Positions 41,414 to 51,654 of a stretch of DNA of 64,000 nucleotides are shown in pieces. A program made the position numbers and the translations under genes. Each line of letters starts with the position of its first letter. Within the stretch, counting starts at the first letter, position 1. A model generated the notes under the pieces. That model was given only the letters and a program-made list of their open reading frames with translations. It made no database searches and was not told where the DNA came from. The stretch comes from Palsa-883 sp963847615 (lineage in GTDB: Bacteria; Pseudomonadota; Alphaproteobacteria; Acetobacterales; Acetobacteraceae), in NCBI GenBank assembly GCA_963847615.1, contig CAWKAN010000016.1, positions 372,001-436,000 on the forward strand. Reading direction: 5' to 3'.

Positions 41414-42685
41414 ATGAGCGATTCCTCCCCGGACCGCGCCGCGCGCCGCGCGTTGGCCCAGCACCGCGCCTTCGCCAGCGGCCTGCTCGCGCTGATGGCG
41501 GCGCTGACGCTGGGCAGCTACGCGCTGGCCCCGGGCTACGCGACCGATCTGCTGCGCGCCGCCGCCAAGGCCGGGTTGATCGGCGGCCTCGCCGACTGGT
41601 TCGCCGTCACCGCGCTGTTCCGCCATCCGCTCGGCATTCCGATCCCGCACACCGCCATCATCCCGGCGCAGAAGGCCCGGCTCGGCCGCGCGCTCGGCCG
41701 CTTCGTCGCCACCCACGTGGTGACCGCCGGCGAGGTCGCCGGCGTGCTGCACCGGCTCAACCTGCCGGCCATTCTGCACCGCTTCCTGGCCGACCCGGTC
41801 GCCACCCGCCCGGCCGCGACGGCGCTCGCCGCCATGCTGCCGCGCCTGCTGTCCAGCGTGGAGGACGGGCGGGCGCGCAAGGTGGTCGCGCGGGTCGTGC
41901 CGCGCATCCTGGGCGGGCCGGGCGCCGGCGCGGTGGTGGCGCGGGCGCTGCAAAGCCTGATGGCGGGCGGGCGGCACCAGGAGGTGCTGGGCTTCGTGCT
42001 CGGCCAGATCAAGACGGTGCTGGCGGGGCGGGAGGAAGCGCTGCGGCTCGCGATCGAGGAGCGGGTGCGCGAGCAGGGCGGCCGGCTGGTCGGCTGGGCG
42101 CTCGGCGCGACCATCGCGCGGCGCGTGCTGGCGACGCTCAACACCGAGCTCGACAAGATCGGCCCCGACGGCTCCGAACTGCGCGCCGCGTTCGACGAAT
42201 GGCTCCGCCGCGAGATCACCCGCATGGAGGAGGACCCGGCGCGGGCCGCCGAGATCGGCCGGGCGATCCGCCAGGTGGTGGCGCACGAGACCGTCCAGGC
42301 CTGGCTGTGGGACGTCTGGTCGCGCCTGCGCCTGGCGCTGGAGGCCGACGCGGCGCGCCCCACCGGGCGCTTGGTGGCGTTCTTCTCCGGCGCGCTGGCC
42401 AATCTCGGGGCGTTGCTGGAAACCGATGCGGCGGCGCGGGCCGGCGTGGAGCGCGCGATCGAGGGGCTGGTCGCCACGCTGCTGCCGTCGGCCCAGGTCC
42501 AGTTGGCCGACTTCATCGCCGGCGTGGTCGGCGGCTGGGACGCCGCCACCGTCACCGACCGGCTGGAGCTGCATGTCGGCAAGGACCTGCAATTCGTCCG
42601 GGTCAACGGCACGCTGGTCGGCTTCCTGGTGGGCGGCCTGCTCTATGCCGCGCTGCGCGCGGGGTTCGGCGACGTGGGGTTTTGA
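41414..42685 (+). CDS. DUF445 family membrane protein
   Basis: A 423-residue protein of the DUF445 (YjiN-like) family. An N-terminal membrane helix, ASGLLALMAALTLGSYALAP, precedes the diagnostic LRAAAKAGLIGGLADWFAVTALFRHPLGIPIPHTAIIPAQKARLGRALGRFV. A long helical central domain follows, and the C-terminus returns to the membrane (VNGTLVGFLVGGLLYAAL). The family's function is unknown. It lies 108 bp after vapC on the same strand, probably with its own promoter. Confidence 0.9.
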   Translation: MSDSSPDRAARRALAQHRAFASGLLALMAALTLGSYALAPGYATDLLRAAAKAGLIGGLADWFAVTALFRHPLGIPIPHTAIIPAQKARLGRALGRFVATHVVTAGEVAGVLHRLNLPAILHRFLADPVATRPAATALAAMLPRLLSSVEDGRARKVVARVVPRILGGPGAGAVVARALQSLMAGGRHQEVLGFVLGQIKTVLAGREEALRLAIEERVREQGGRLVGWALGATIARRVLATLNTELDKIGPDGSELRAAFDEWLRREITRMEEDPARAAEIGRAIRQVVAHETVQAWLWDVWSRLRLALEADAARPTGRLVAFFSGALANLGALLETDAAARAGVERAIEGLVATLLPSAQVQLADFIAGVVGGWDAATVTDRLELHVGKDLQFVRVNGTLVGFLVGGLLYAALRAGFGDVGF

Positions 42686-43262
42686 GGCGCGGCGGGCCTC
42701 GGGCGCGGCGCTGATCCAACCGCCGGACCGGCCAGCCGCGGGAGGCGAATGACCCCCGCGCCCCGGGCGCGGGGCGGCCGGCGGGCGCGCACCGTCGCTT
42801 GGGCGACGCCCAACAATGAACGAATCGATCGCGGTCGTGCAGCTTGGCTTCCCGTTGGGCAGGATGACCGCAGTTGGCCCGTATCGCCGGCTCGCCTGGA
42901 CTGCCCGCACTGGTCTTTCGGGAATCGCGGCAACGCAGGAAAGCAAGTAATCAAGCGGACACAGAGTTGCACAGAGGGTGCACAGAGTTTCACAGAGAAG
43001 TATTTATTGGCGCTTCGCGCTGATGACGGATGTGCAAGTCAGAATACCTTGCGCGCAGCGCCATTCGCTTTCTCTGTGTAACTCTGTGCGCCCTCTGTGC
43101 AACTCTGTGTCCGCTTGATTACTTGCTTGCCTTGCTTGCCGCGCGATGACACCTTCAGCCTGATGGGTCACCCTCAGGTTTGAGGGCGACCCGGTGCACC
43201 TGGACTGGAGCTACGCAGCCTGGCCAGGGCGCACCTCGAAGCGGCAATTATTGGGCGTTGCC
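42686..43262. repeat. Intergenic region with a 60-bp-arm inverted repeat
   Basis: The arms 42941-43000 and 43070-43128 are inverted: AAGCAAGTAATCAAGCGGAC and ACACAGAGTTGCACAGAGGG on the left, mirrored on the right. Inside each arm the 12-mer-like CACAGAGTT unit repeats three times. The loop is about 70 bp. The remaining sequence on either side shows nothing recognisable. Confidence 0.8.
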
Positions 43263-44228
43263 TTACGGTCCGCCATCCCCCAGGACCCAGCTCCGAAACA
43301 ACGCCAGGTCGATATTTCCCCCGCTGATCACCACGCCGACCCGTCTGCCCGCCATCCGCTCGCGCTCCTGCAACAGCGCGGCCAGCGGCGCCGCGCCGGC
43401 GCCCTCGGTCAGGTTGTGGGTGTCGGTCCAATAGGCCCGGATCGCCGCCGCGATCGCAGCGTCCGTCACCGTCACGATCCGCGCCGCCCCGGCGCGGATC
43501 ATCGCGAAGGCCGCGGCATCGGGCTGGCGCACCGCCATCCCGTCAGCCAGCGTCTCGGCCCGGTTGAGCGCCACCAGATGCCCCGCCGCCAGCGAGCGCG
43601 CATAGGGATCGGCGCCCGCGCTCTGCACCCCGACGATCTCGGTGCCCAGCCCCAACAAGTCCCGCGCGCGGATCGCGCCGCAGATCCCCGAGCCCAGGCC
43701 GATCGGCACATACAGCGCGTCCAGCGCCGGCGCGCCGCGGAACAGTTCCAGCGCCCAGGTTGCCACCCCCAGCACCAGGTCGCGCGCGAAGGACGGCGCG
43801 AACGCCAGCCCCTCCGCCACCGCCAGCGCCGCCGCGTGCTCGCGCGCCGCTTCGAAGTCGGTCCCGAACTCGATCAGCCGCGCCCCCAGCGCGCGCATCG
43901 CCGCGTTCTTCTCCACGCTGTTGCCGTGCGGCACCACCACCGTCACCGGCACCCCGTAGCGCCGCCCGGCGAACGCCAGGGACTGCCCGTGATTGCCGCG
44001 GGTCGCCGAAACCATCCCGCGCACCTCGGGTTGTTCGCGCGCCAGGCGCTCGGCATAGACCAGCCCGCCGCGCAGCTTGAACGCCCCGGTCGGCGTGTGG
44101 TTCTCGTGCTTGACCCACACCTCGGCCCCGGCGCGCGCCGCCAGCAGCGGCCAGGCGTACTGCGCGGTGCCGGGAAAACTCTGGTGGATCAGCGCCTGGG
44201 CGGCCTCCAGCTCTGGCAGGCTGAACAT
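43263..44228 (-). CDS. Threonine/serine dehydratase-like PLP enzyme
   Basis: A 321-residue fold-type II PLP enzyme. The PLP lysine is in PTGAFKLRGG, substrate- and phosphate-binding motifs are SATRGNHGQSLAFAGRR and VPIGLGSGICGAI, and the C-terminal VVISGGNIDLALF is the pyridine-nitrogen site. It resembles catabolic threonine dehydratase or serine racemase without the regulatory ACT domain, so it is not IlvA. The start at 44228 (MFSLPELEAAQALI) follows GGGGGAGAAG. Monocistronic. Confidence 0.9.
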   Translation of the reverse strand: MFSLPELEAAQALIHQSFPGTAQYAWPLLAARAGAEVWVKHENHTPTGAFKLRGGLVYAERLAREQPEVRGMVSATRGNHGQSLAFAGRRYGVPVTVVVPHGNSVEKNAAMRALGARLIEFGTDFEAAREHAAALAVAEGLAFAPSFARDLVLGVATWALELFRGAPALDALYVPIGLGSGICGAIRARDLLGLGTEIVGVQSAGADPYARSLAAGHLVALNRAETLADGMAVRQPDAAAFAMIRAGAARIVTVTDAAIAAAIRAYWTDTHNLTEGAGAAPLAALLQERERMAGRRVGVVISGGNIDLALFRSWVLGDGGP

Positions 44229-44496
44229 CTTCTCCCCCTGCGGGCGCCGCCGGAACGACCCCCGCGCAAAACAATCAAGTCCACGACGACCGGCCACCGG
44301 ACGGCACGACGCCGGCCATGCAACCCGACCCGCAACGACCGGCGTCGGCGCGACCGCGGGCACGATACCGCGGAGCGCCCCGAAACGGCCGGGCCGGGAG
44401 GCCGGCGACAGAACGATCCGGCCAACAAACGACATCGGCCGCCGCCCGGTTGCGCGGACGACGGCCCATGCCACGCTCAGTCGCTAAAGGCCGGGG

Positions 44497-44700
44497 TCAG
44501 GCCAGTCGGAGATTGGTGGCCGCGGCCTTGCCGCGCTCCATGGTGATCTCGTAGCTGACCTTCTGGCCGTCGTTCAGGCCCTTCAGCCCGGCCGCCTGGA
44601 CCGCGGTGATGTGGACGAACACGTCCTTGCCGCCGTCCTGCGGCATGATGAAACCGAAGCCCTTCGTGGCGTTGAACCACTTAACGGTTCCTACAGGCAT
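44497..44700 (-). CDS. Cold-shock protein, copy 1
   Basis: A 67-residue CspA-type single-strand nucleic-acid-binding beta-barrel with RNP1 GFGFIMP and RNP2 VFVHITAV, starting MPVGTVKWFNATKG. It is nearly identical to the copy at 44833. It follows that gene on the same strand with 132 bp between, enough for its own promoter and leader. The start at 44700 has GGAGCGACTGAG upstream. Confidence 0.95.
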   Translation of the reverse strand: MPVGTVKWFNATKGFGFIMPQDGGKDVFVHITAVQAAGLKGLNDGQKVSYEITMERGKAAATNLRLA

Positions 44701-44832
44701 CTCAGTCGCTCCTTGATCGGCGCGCCCCCCTGGCGCGCTTATGGGGAATCGCCTCATGCAATGAGCGCGAACCGGTCGGCATGGTGTCGGGCGAGAGGCG
44801 CATCAGCGTCCTGCGCGGTCGCGCTGTCCGGC

Positions 44833-45036
44833 TCAGGCGAGCTTGAGGTTGGTGGCCGCGGACTTGCCGCGTTCCATGATGACCTCGTAGCTCACCTTCT
44901 GGCCGTCATTCAGGCCCTTGAGGCCGGCGGCCTGCACCGCGGTGATGTGCACGAAGACATCCCTGCCGCCGTCCTGCGGCATGATGAAACCGAAGCCTTT
45001 GGTGGCGTTGAACCACTTCACTGTACCGATAGCCAT
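44833..45036 (-). CDS. Cold-shock protein, copy 2
   Basis: A 67-residue CspA-type protein, MAIGTVKWFNATKGFGFIMP, with the same RNP motifs. It differs from copy 1 at only a few positions (I3 for V, R for K after DGG, VIM for ITM, S for A near the end). The region upstream to about 45250 is less GC-rich than the surroundings (GTGCTATTGATTGAGCCCAC, then AATAATTAACGGG), consistent with a promoter and a long 5' leader as in other csp genes. Confidence 0.95.
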   Translation of the reverse strand: MAIGTVKWFNATKGFGFIMPQDGGRDVFVHITAVQAAGLKGLNDGQKVSYEVIMERGKSAATNLKLA

Positions 45037-45307
45037 AGCTTGCGTCACTCTCCGTCGTGGGGCACCGTGCGGGCTCGCGCGGTGCGGTAGACAACCAGCC
45101 CTTTGGACGTCTTGAGGGCACCCGAAGCGCGACGGAGGCGCAGCAAGCCTAGCCAAAATGCGATTGCGCTGCGCACTTGGCACCAAAACGGCCCGCCATG
45201 TCAATGACGGTTGCCCGGTATACGAGTGCTATTGATTGAGCCCACAATAATTAACGGGCATTTAACGCGCTGCCAGAGACTGGTCGTAAAAATCCCGACA
45301 TTTCAGC

Positions 45308-45342
45308 CAAAACGAACGGGGCGAGCCCGTTGGCCCGCCCCG
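45308..45342 (-). terminator. Intrinsic terminator downstream of groEL
   Basis: On the minus strand, stem CGGGGCG and CGCCCCG (45342-45336 and 45323-45317) is followed by TTCGTTTTGG. It lies 95 bp after the groEL stop, in the right orientation to end the operon. Confidence 0.65.
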
Positions 45343-45436
45343 CTCCGTCTCGATAGTCGAGACCGCTTGCGCGATCGCGAGACCCCGGCCCCGCAAGTCC
45401 CGCTTTTCAGGACTCGCGACGCCGGGATGCCGGCTC

Positions 45437-47071
<1,635 letters not shown>

Positions 47072-47129
47072 GTGTCAGTCTTCCCTTATGTCTTGGTCGG
47101 TGCACGTCGTCAGAACAGGTCGGCCGCGG

Positions 47130-47445
47130 TCAGGCGGCCTTCTTCTTGGCGACGGTGCCCTCGATGATGCCCATGATGTCGGACTCCTTCATGATCAGCA
47201 GCTCCTCGCCGTCGATCTTGACCTCGGTGCCCGACCATTTGCCGAACAGAACCCGGTCGCCGGCCTTGACGTCCAGCGCGACAAGCTGCCCGGCTTCGTT
47301 GCGGGCCCCGGGGCCCGCGGCGATGATCTCGCCTTCCATCGGCTTTTCCTTGCGCGGTGTCAGGGATGATGATGCCGCCGGAGGTCTTTTCTTCGGCGTT
47401 GAGACGCCGGACCACGACCCGGTCATGCAGAGGACGGAACTTCAT
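47130..47445 (-). CDS. groS: Co-chaperonin GroES (one apparent +1 frameshift)
   Basis: The intended 104-residue co-chaperonin starts MKFRPLHDRVVVRRLNAEEKTSGGIIIPDTA, the mobile loop, and continues in the next frame as KEKPMEGEIIAAGPGARNEAG...VLFGKWSGTEVKIDGEELLIMKESDIMGIIEG. The extra base is near 47353, in the run GCGCAAGGAAAAG. GroES is essential, so a sequencing error is the likely cause. The start follows AGGAGCGATCCG. It is the first gene of groESL. Confidence 0.93.
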
Positions 47446-47536
47446 TCGGATCGCTCCTGAGTGAATGAGAGCCAGTGTTGAGTGGGTTGCGATTGCCGCG
47501 GCCGCGCGCGACCCCGGATGGGCGCCGGCACGGCTG

Positions 47537-47593
47537 CTAGCACTCCCCCCGCGGGAGTGCCAGCGATCTAAGGCGCGCCCGGATGCAAGTCAA
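47537..47593 (-). promoter_or_regulatory. groESL promoter with CIRCE operator
   Basis: On the minus strand TTGACT (47593-47588) and TAGATC (47570-47565) are spaced 17 bp. Immediately downstream lies CIRCE, TGGCACTC-N9-GAGTGCTAG (47563-47537), the HrcA operator, with one imperfect position per arm. HrcA itself is encoded at the right edge of the window. Confidence 0.85.
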
Positions 47594-47601
47594 GGGCGCC
47601 G

Positions 47602-47628
47602 GCAGCACTCTTTCGGGATGAGTGCTAA
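47602..47628. promoter_or_regulatory. Second CIRCE element
   Basis: GCAGCACTC-TTTCGGGAT-GAGTGCTAA: nine-base arms, N9 spacer, a near-consensus CIRCE. It lies upstream of the groESL -35 and also 150 bp from the divergent usg-like gene, so it may serve a second promoter in either direction. Confidence 0.85.
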
Positions 47629-47778
47629 TGTATTGGAATCACAGTCGTTTTCTCTTGCGCCGCCACCCCCCGGCGGTGTCATGCTGGCGTCATGACACGC
47701 CGATCCGCCCGGCAGAGGCGGAGCAGGAGACAGGGTACCAGCACGGTTGGCAAACACGACGCAAAGGGACCGACCCGC

Positions 47779-48069
47779 ATGAGCCTCGCGCTGCAACTGA
47801 AGGACTACCGCCTGACCACCGCCGAGATCCTGTATCACCTGCCCGACCACCCGGGGATCCTGCAATCCTATGTCTGGCAGGACCTCGACATCGCACCGCG
47901 CTACCCGGTGCTGACCAGGTTCCTGGAGTTCTGGCGCCGCGAACTCGACGGGCCGGTGCACTCGGTGCGCGTCGCCTCCGCCGGGCTGGTCAAGCCGCCG
48001 GCGTTTCGCGCCCCGGGGGCGTACCTGCACCTGCACTATACCCCCTGCACCGCGGTTCTGACCGGCTGA
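47779..48069 (+). CDS. Usg-family protein
   Basis: A 96-residue protein matching the alphaproteobacterial 'Usg' family (MSLALQLKDYRLTTAEILYHLPDHPGILQSYVWQDLDIAPRYPVLTRFLEFWRREL). The family takes its name from an ORF upstream of other genes and has no established biochemical role. The start was taken at 47779, where family members begin. It diverges from groESL with 333 bp between, which include two CIRCE sites, so heat control of this gene is conceivable. Confidence 0.85.
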   Translation: MSLALQLKDYRLTTAEILYHLPDHPGILQSYVWQDLDIAPRYPVLTRFLEFWRRELDGPVHSVRVASAGLVKPPAFRAPGAYLHLHYTPCTAVLTG

Positions 48070-48150
48070 GCAAACTCCGACCGTGGCTCGGGGGGCTGTG
48101 ATCGCGTGTGGCCCGGGTCGGCGTTGCGCGCTTGTGGCGCGGCTGGGTAA

Positions 48151-48712
48151 GCAAGAATTTACCGCAGATGAAGCAAGGCGATGCACGCCGATGCACGCCG
48201 ATGGGTCCGTGCGGTTTATAGGTCGTGCGCCACGCGTTTGATCGCCAGGCGCGGTCTGCCGAAATTGAGCAGCAAGCCAAGCAGAGCTGCAGGCCGGTCG
48301 CTTTGAGGCAATTGGTGCATTGCATCCGACCCCCGGGCCGAGGTGCCCAGGGGCGTGTGCACGTCATGGCACGTGCACGTCATCCAGCGCCTTGACGGTC
48401 TTCGGCTCACCCAGAACCACGTCCTCGACCGGCAGGTCCACTAAGTACTCGCCGACCATCGCGTCGCGGGCATACACCCGGCCGCCATACTGCTGCGCAA
48501 CCGATAGGCCCCCGGCCTTCGCCGGGCCAGGCTCTCGCACGAACTTGAAATGCCAAGGCATTTTCACAGACCTTTTCCAGGACCCCGGCCCCAGGCGTCC
48601 TGAGCGCGGTGAACGCGCCGCCGCCCCCGCGCCCCGACAGATCATTCAGCACGGCGCTATCTGCGTGTTTTGCGTGCATCGCCTTGCTTCATCTGCGTTA
48701 AAATTCTTCGCT
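48151..48712. repeat. Inverted-repeat-bounded unit containing a GxxExxY remnant
   Basis: About 38-bp inverted ends: on the plus strand from 48151, AGAATTT-ACCGCAGATGAAGC-AAGGCGATGCACG; on the minus strand from 48709, AGAATTTTAACGCAGATGAAG and the same continuation. They enclose a decayed gene. Other repeated GATGCACGCC units follow the left arm. Confidence 0.65.
48216..48692 (-). pseudogene. GxxExxY-family protein, frameshifted remnant
   Basis: Pieces of a GxxExxY protein appear in three frames: GAGVLEKVCENALAFQVR (resembling GFLEKVYENALAxELR), then GLSVAQQYGGRVYARDAMVGEYLVDLPVEDVVL...KTVKALDDVHV, and finally LKATGLQ followed by LLLNFGRPRLAIKRVAHDL and a stop at 48216. A stretch around 48360 and another around 48560 carry insertions or shifts. 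The GxxExxY fold is nuclease-like but uncharacterised. It is clearly dead, unlike the isolated +1 shifts elsewhere in the window. Confidence 0.75.
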
Positions 48713-48895
48713 CATATGGCGTTGACGGTTGGACGGCCCCGTCGGGCGGAAAAGCGCAGCGCCTTCCGCCGTCGGACGGTGGCGGGATATGTTGTTGGGG
48801 ACGTCGGCAGATGCGAGCGGCGCGCCCGGCGGTGGCGGAAGGCGCTGCGCTTTTCCGCCCTACGGGGCCGTCCAACAGCCAACGCCATATGAGCC
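48710..48895 (-). mobile_element. MITE-like element, copy D (complete, 186 bp, inverted)
   Basis: Termini GCTCATATGGCGTTGACGG and, from the other side, GGCTCATATGGCGTTGGCTG. The central segment is inverted relative to copies A-C. Flanking 9-mers AAATTCTTC (48701-48709) and AAATTCTTC (48896-48904) are an exact target duplication, the clearest of the family. It landed in the outer end of the GxxExxY unit's right arm. Confidence 0.95.
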
Positions 48896-48904
48896 AAATT
48901 CTTC

Positions 48905-49215
48905 CTGTGCAACGCTGCGGGCAGATGGTTGTCGCAGTTTTGACGGGCCAGCGATGCACCGGATGCGCAAAGCGTCCCCAGCGCCGGACGCAAGCCAGGA
49001 TCAACCGGTCAAAACCTCGGTGCAGCGGTACCAGCGCAACGACCGCGCGCGTCCCGCGCGGCCCCGTCCCGGCCGGCCGTCGATCGCCCGGTCCGGCAAT
49101 CGCGCGGCCCAACGGCCGAGCCGCACGCTGACCCGCGCGACCCGCCGCCCTGCCAGTTGCCAGAGCCGAACAACCCCGCCGTCACCCCCGCAACGACCGC
49201 ACGGCGACGGCGCGG
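48905..49215. other. Non-coding interval
   Basis: About 310 bp between copy D and the stop of the 2-hydroxyacid dehydrogenase gene. No gene or repeat recognised. Confidence 0.4.
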
Positions 49216-50130
49216 TCAGCCTTTCCCGGCCACTGCGCAGGCAATATCCAGCGCACGGCGCAACAATGTCTCGCTCGCCTCCGGCGTGCGAAACGCACTG
49301 TGCGCCGACAGCGTCACATTCGGCAGCCTCGCCAGCTCGTGCCCGGCCGGCAGCGGCTCGGTGTTGAACACGTCCAGCCCGGCATGGCGGATGTGGCCCG
49401 ACTTCAGCGCCGCGATCATCGCCGCCTCGTCCACCACCGCGGCACGCGCCGTGTTCACCAGGATCACCCCCGGCCGCAGCCGCGCGATCCGCGCCGCATT
49501 CAAGAACCCGCGCGTCTCGTCGTTCAGCAACAGATGCAGCGACACCACATGGCTTTCCGCCAACAGCGTGTCGAGATCGACAAACGCCACGCCCGGCGCC
49601 GAGCGCGGCGTGCGGTTCCACGCCAGCACCCGCATGCCCGAGCCGCCGGCGATGCGCGCGACCTCGCCGGCAATCCCGCCGAAGCCGATCAGCCCGAGCG
49701 TCTTGCCGGTCAGTTGCATCCCCTCGGTGCGGATCCACTCGCCGCGCCGCATGCCGCCGTCCATCGCCGCGATGCCGCGCGCCGCCGCCCACATCAGCGC
49801 GATCGAATGTTCCGCCACCGCGATGTCGCCATAGCCCTTGATGATGTGCACCTTGATGCCGAGCGCCTCCAGCTCCTCCGGGTGCATGTAGCTGCGCGCC
49901 CCGGTGCCGAGGAAAATGATGTGGCGCAGCCCGCGGCACCGGCGCATCGCCTCGGTCGGCATCTGGGTGTGGTCGTCCAGCACGAAATCGTAACCTTCGA
50001 GCAGCCCGGGCAACGCCTCGGGCGCGATGTGGCCGTGCTCCAGGACGTCAACCTGCGGGTCGTCGGGGCGCACCACCTGGCGAAACACCGCCGCCAGATC
50101 ATCGACCGCATCCATGAACAGACCCTTCAT
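49216..50130 (-). CDS. D-isomer 2-hydroxyacid dehydrogenase
   Basis: A 304-residue NAD(P)-dependent D-2-hydroxyacid dehydrogenase. It has the Rossmann motif LGLIGFGGIAGEVARIAGG, AWNRTPRS, LHLLLNDETRGFLN, INTxR-type VNTARAAVVDEAAMIAAL (Arg), AGLDVFNTEPLP (Glu) and the catalytic His in LSAHSAF. The catalytic residues are in order. The specific hydroxyacid is not clear. The start at 50130 matches homologues (MKGLFMDA). Monocistronic, diverging from the lipase-like gene. Confidence 0.92.
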   Translation of the reverse strand: MKGLFMDAVDDLAAVFRQVVRPDDPQVDVLEHGHIAPEALPGLLEGYDFVLDDHTQMPTEAMRRCRGLRHIIFLGTGARSYMHPEELEALGIKVHIIKGYGDIAVAEHSIALMWAAARGIAAMDGGMRRGEWIRTEGMQLTGKTLGLIGFGGIAGEVARIAGGSGMRVLAWNRTPRSAPGVAFVDLDTLLAESHVVSLHLLLNDETRGFLNAARIARLRPGVILVNTARAAVVDEAAMIAALKSGHIRHAGLDVFNTEPLPAGHELARLPNVTLSAHSAFRTPEASETLLRRALDIACAVAGKG

Positions 50131-50375
50131 CGTCACGCCCCCGTTGCCGTTCCCGGGCCGCAGCATGCGTGGCAAGGCCATCGCCGGCAAGGCGTTTGCC
50201 GCCGATTGCGTCGACCGGCGGCGGAGGTCGCGCGACTGCGCGGGACGCCTCGGCGCGGTATTATCGCCGGCTTACCGCCCGGTTTATTCGGCACCAACGA
50301 CGATCTGGCAGCTTCACCGCGGCGGGTCGGCGCGCGATCGCCCAGCCGCGGGAAAACGGAAAAAGGAGCGCTGCC

Positions 50376-51629
50376 GTGGCCTACGATATCGTCCAGTCGA
50401 CGTTCCTGATGGGCATGGCGGCCGGCGGGGCCTCCGGCATCGCGGCGACCCAGACCGCGTTGCAAGCGGCCCTGAGCACCGCGCTGAGCGGCGGCACCGA
50501 CCCGATCGGCAGCCAGTTCGCCGGCTTCTTTCCGTTGACCAAGCCGCACCTGGCCGGCGGCGACTGGTCGGTGGTGTGGGGCCCCTGCATCTATTCGCTG
50601 CGGCCCACCGCGGCCGGTTATGCCACCAACGCCATGTACGTGGCGCACAGCCCCAGCCTGTCCACCTATGTCGTGGCGGTCGCCGGAACCAACCCCCAGT
50701 CGCTCTACGACTGGATCAGCGAGGACGGCGACGTCTCGGCGACCTCGATGGCGAAGTGGCCGTTTGCCGTGCCGTTCGTCCGGACCACCCATCTGCCGTG
50801 GCTGTTCGATCCGCCGCCGGCGGTCTCGGCCGCCACGGCGCAAGGCGTCAGCAACCTGCTAACACAGATGACCGACCCGGTGAACGACACGCTGCAAAGC
50901 TTCCTGACCCACGCGGCGAGCACCACCGCCACGCTGATCTTCACCGGCCATAGCCTGGCCGGCGCCCTGGCGCCCACGCTGGCGCTGTACCTGTATCCGC
51001 AGCCGCAGCGCAGCCCGTGGCACCAGGTCCTGGTGCTGGCGATGGCCGGCGCCTCGCCCGGCAACGCGCCGTTCGCCGACCTGTTCACCGCGGCCACCGG
51101 GTTTCCGCCGGTCGCCTCCGGCGTGGCCGCGCCCTACGGCACCTGGAACACCGACTACGCCAACCAACACGACGTGGTGCCGCATGCCTGGAACGCCCTG
51201 GGCGCGGTGATCCAGGCCCCCAATCCGGCGGGCAACTATCCCTCGATCTACGGCGTGATGGACCCGACCCTCGGCGGGGCGGTGGCCGACGCCATCGCGG
51301 CGGCGCAGGTGCTGCCGCTCGGCGGGCATTATCACTCTCTGACGCAGGGCTGGTTCACGCCGGACTGGGGCACCTGGACCTGGACCCAGAATACCGACGG
51401 AAGCTGGCAGTATCCCCCGGTGTGGACCGCCCTGCCGGCCTATACCGACGCCAGCCCGATGAACGGCCTCGCGGCGTTCGGCGACGCCGTCCTCGCCGCC
51501 CATACCGACCAGTACTACAATTTCTTCGGCGTCGTGCCGTCGCCGCGAATGCCGGCCAGCCTACCCGGCAGCGGGTTCCAGGCGGACCTGGAACACGCGC
51601 TGCACGCCATGGCCAGGATCTCCGTCTGA
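50376..51629 (+). CDS. Lipase class 3-like alpha/beta-hydrolase
   Basis: A 417-residue protein starting with GTG (VAYDIVQSTFLMGM) behind AAAAGGAG. The fold type is indicated by VVAVAGTNPQSLYDWISED, the nucleophile elbow LIFTGHSLAGALAPTLALYL (GHSLAG), WHQVLVLAMAGASPGNAPFADLF, and a downstream Asp/His pair (NQHDVVPHAW and GGHYHSL). No signal peptide is seen, so a secreted lipase is uncertain; related proteins are annotated as lipase family or hypothetical. The substrate is unknown. Confidence 0.75.
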   Translation: MAYDIVQSTFLMGMAAGGASGIAATQTALQAALSTALSGGTDPIGSQFAGFFPLTKPHLAGGDWSVVWGPCIYSLRPTAAGYATNAMYVAHSPSLSTYVVAVAGTNPQSLYDWISEDGDVSATSMAKWPFAVPFVRTTHLPWLFDPPPAVSAATAQGVSNLLTQMTDPVNDTLQSFLTHAASTTATLIFTGHSLAGALAPTLALYLYPQPQRSPWHQVLVLAMAGASPGNAPFADLFTAATGFPPVASGVAAPYGTWNTDYANQHDVVPHAWNALGAVIQAPNPAGNYPSIYGVMDPTLGGAVADAIAAAQVLPLGGHYHSLTQGWFTPDWGTWTWTQNTDGSWQYPPVWTALPAYTDASPMNGLAAFGDAVLAAHTDQYYNFFGVVPSPRMPASLPGSGFQADLEHALHAMARISV

Positions 51630-51654
51630 TCCGAACCGCCGACGGCCAGGGCTG

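Noticed and set aside
43263..44228. IlvA biosynthetic threonine dehydratase
   Set aside because: The regulatory ACT domain is missing and the length is that of catabolic or racemase-type relatives.
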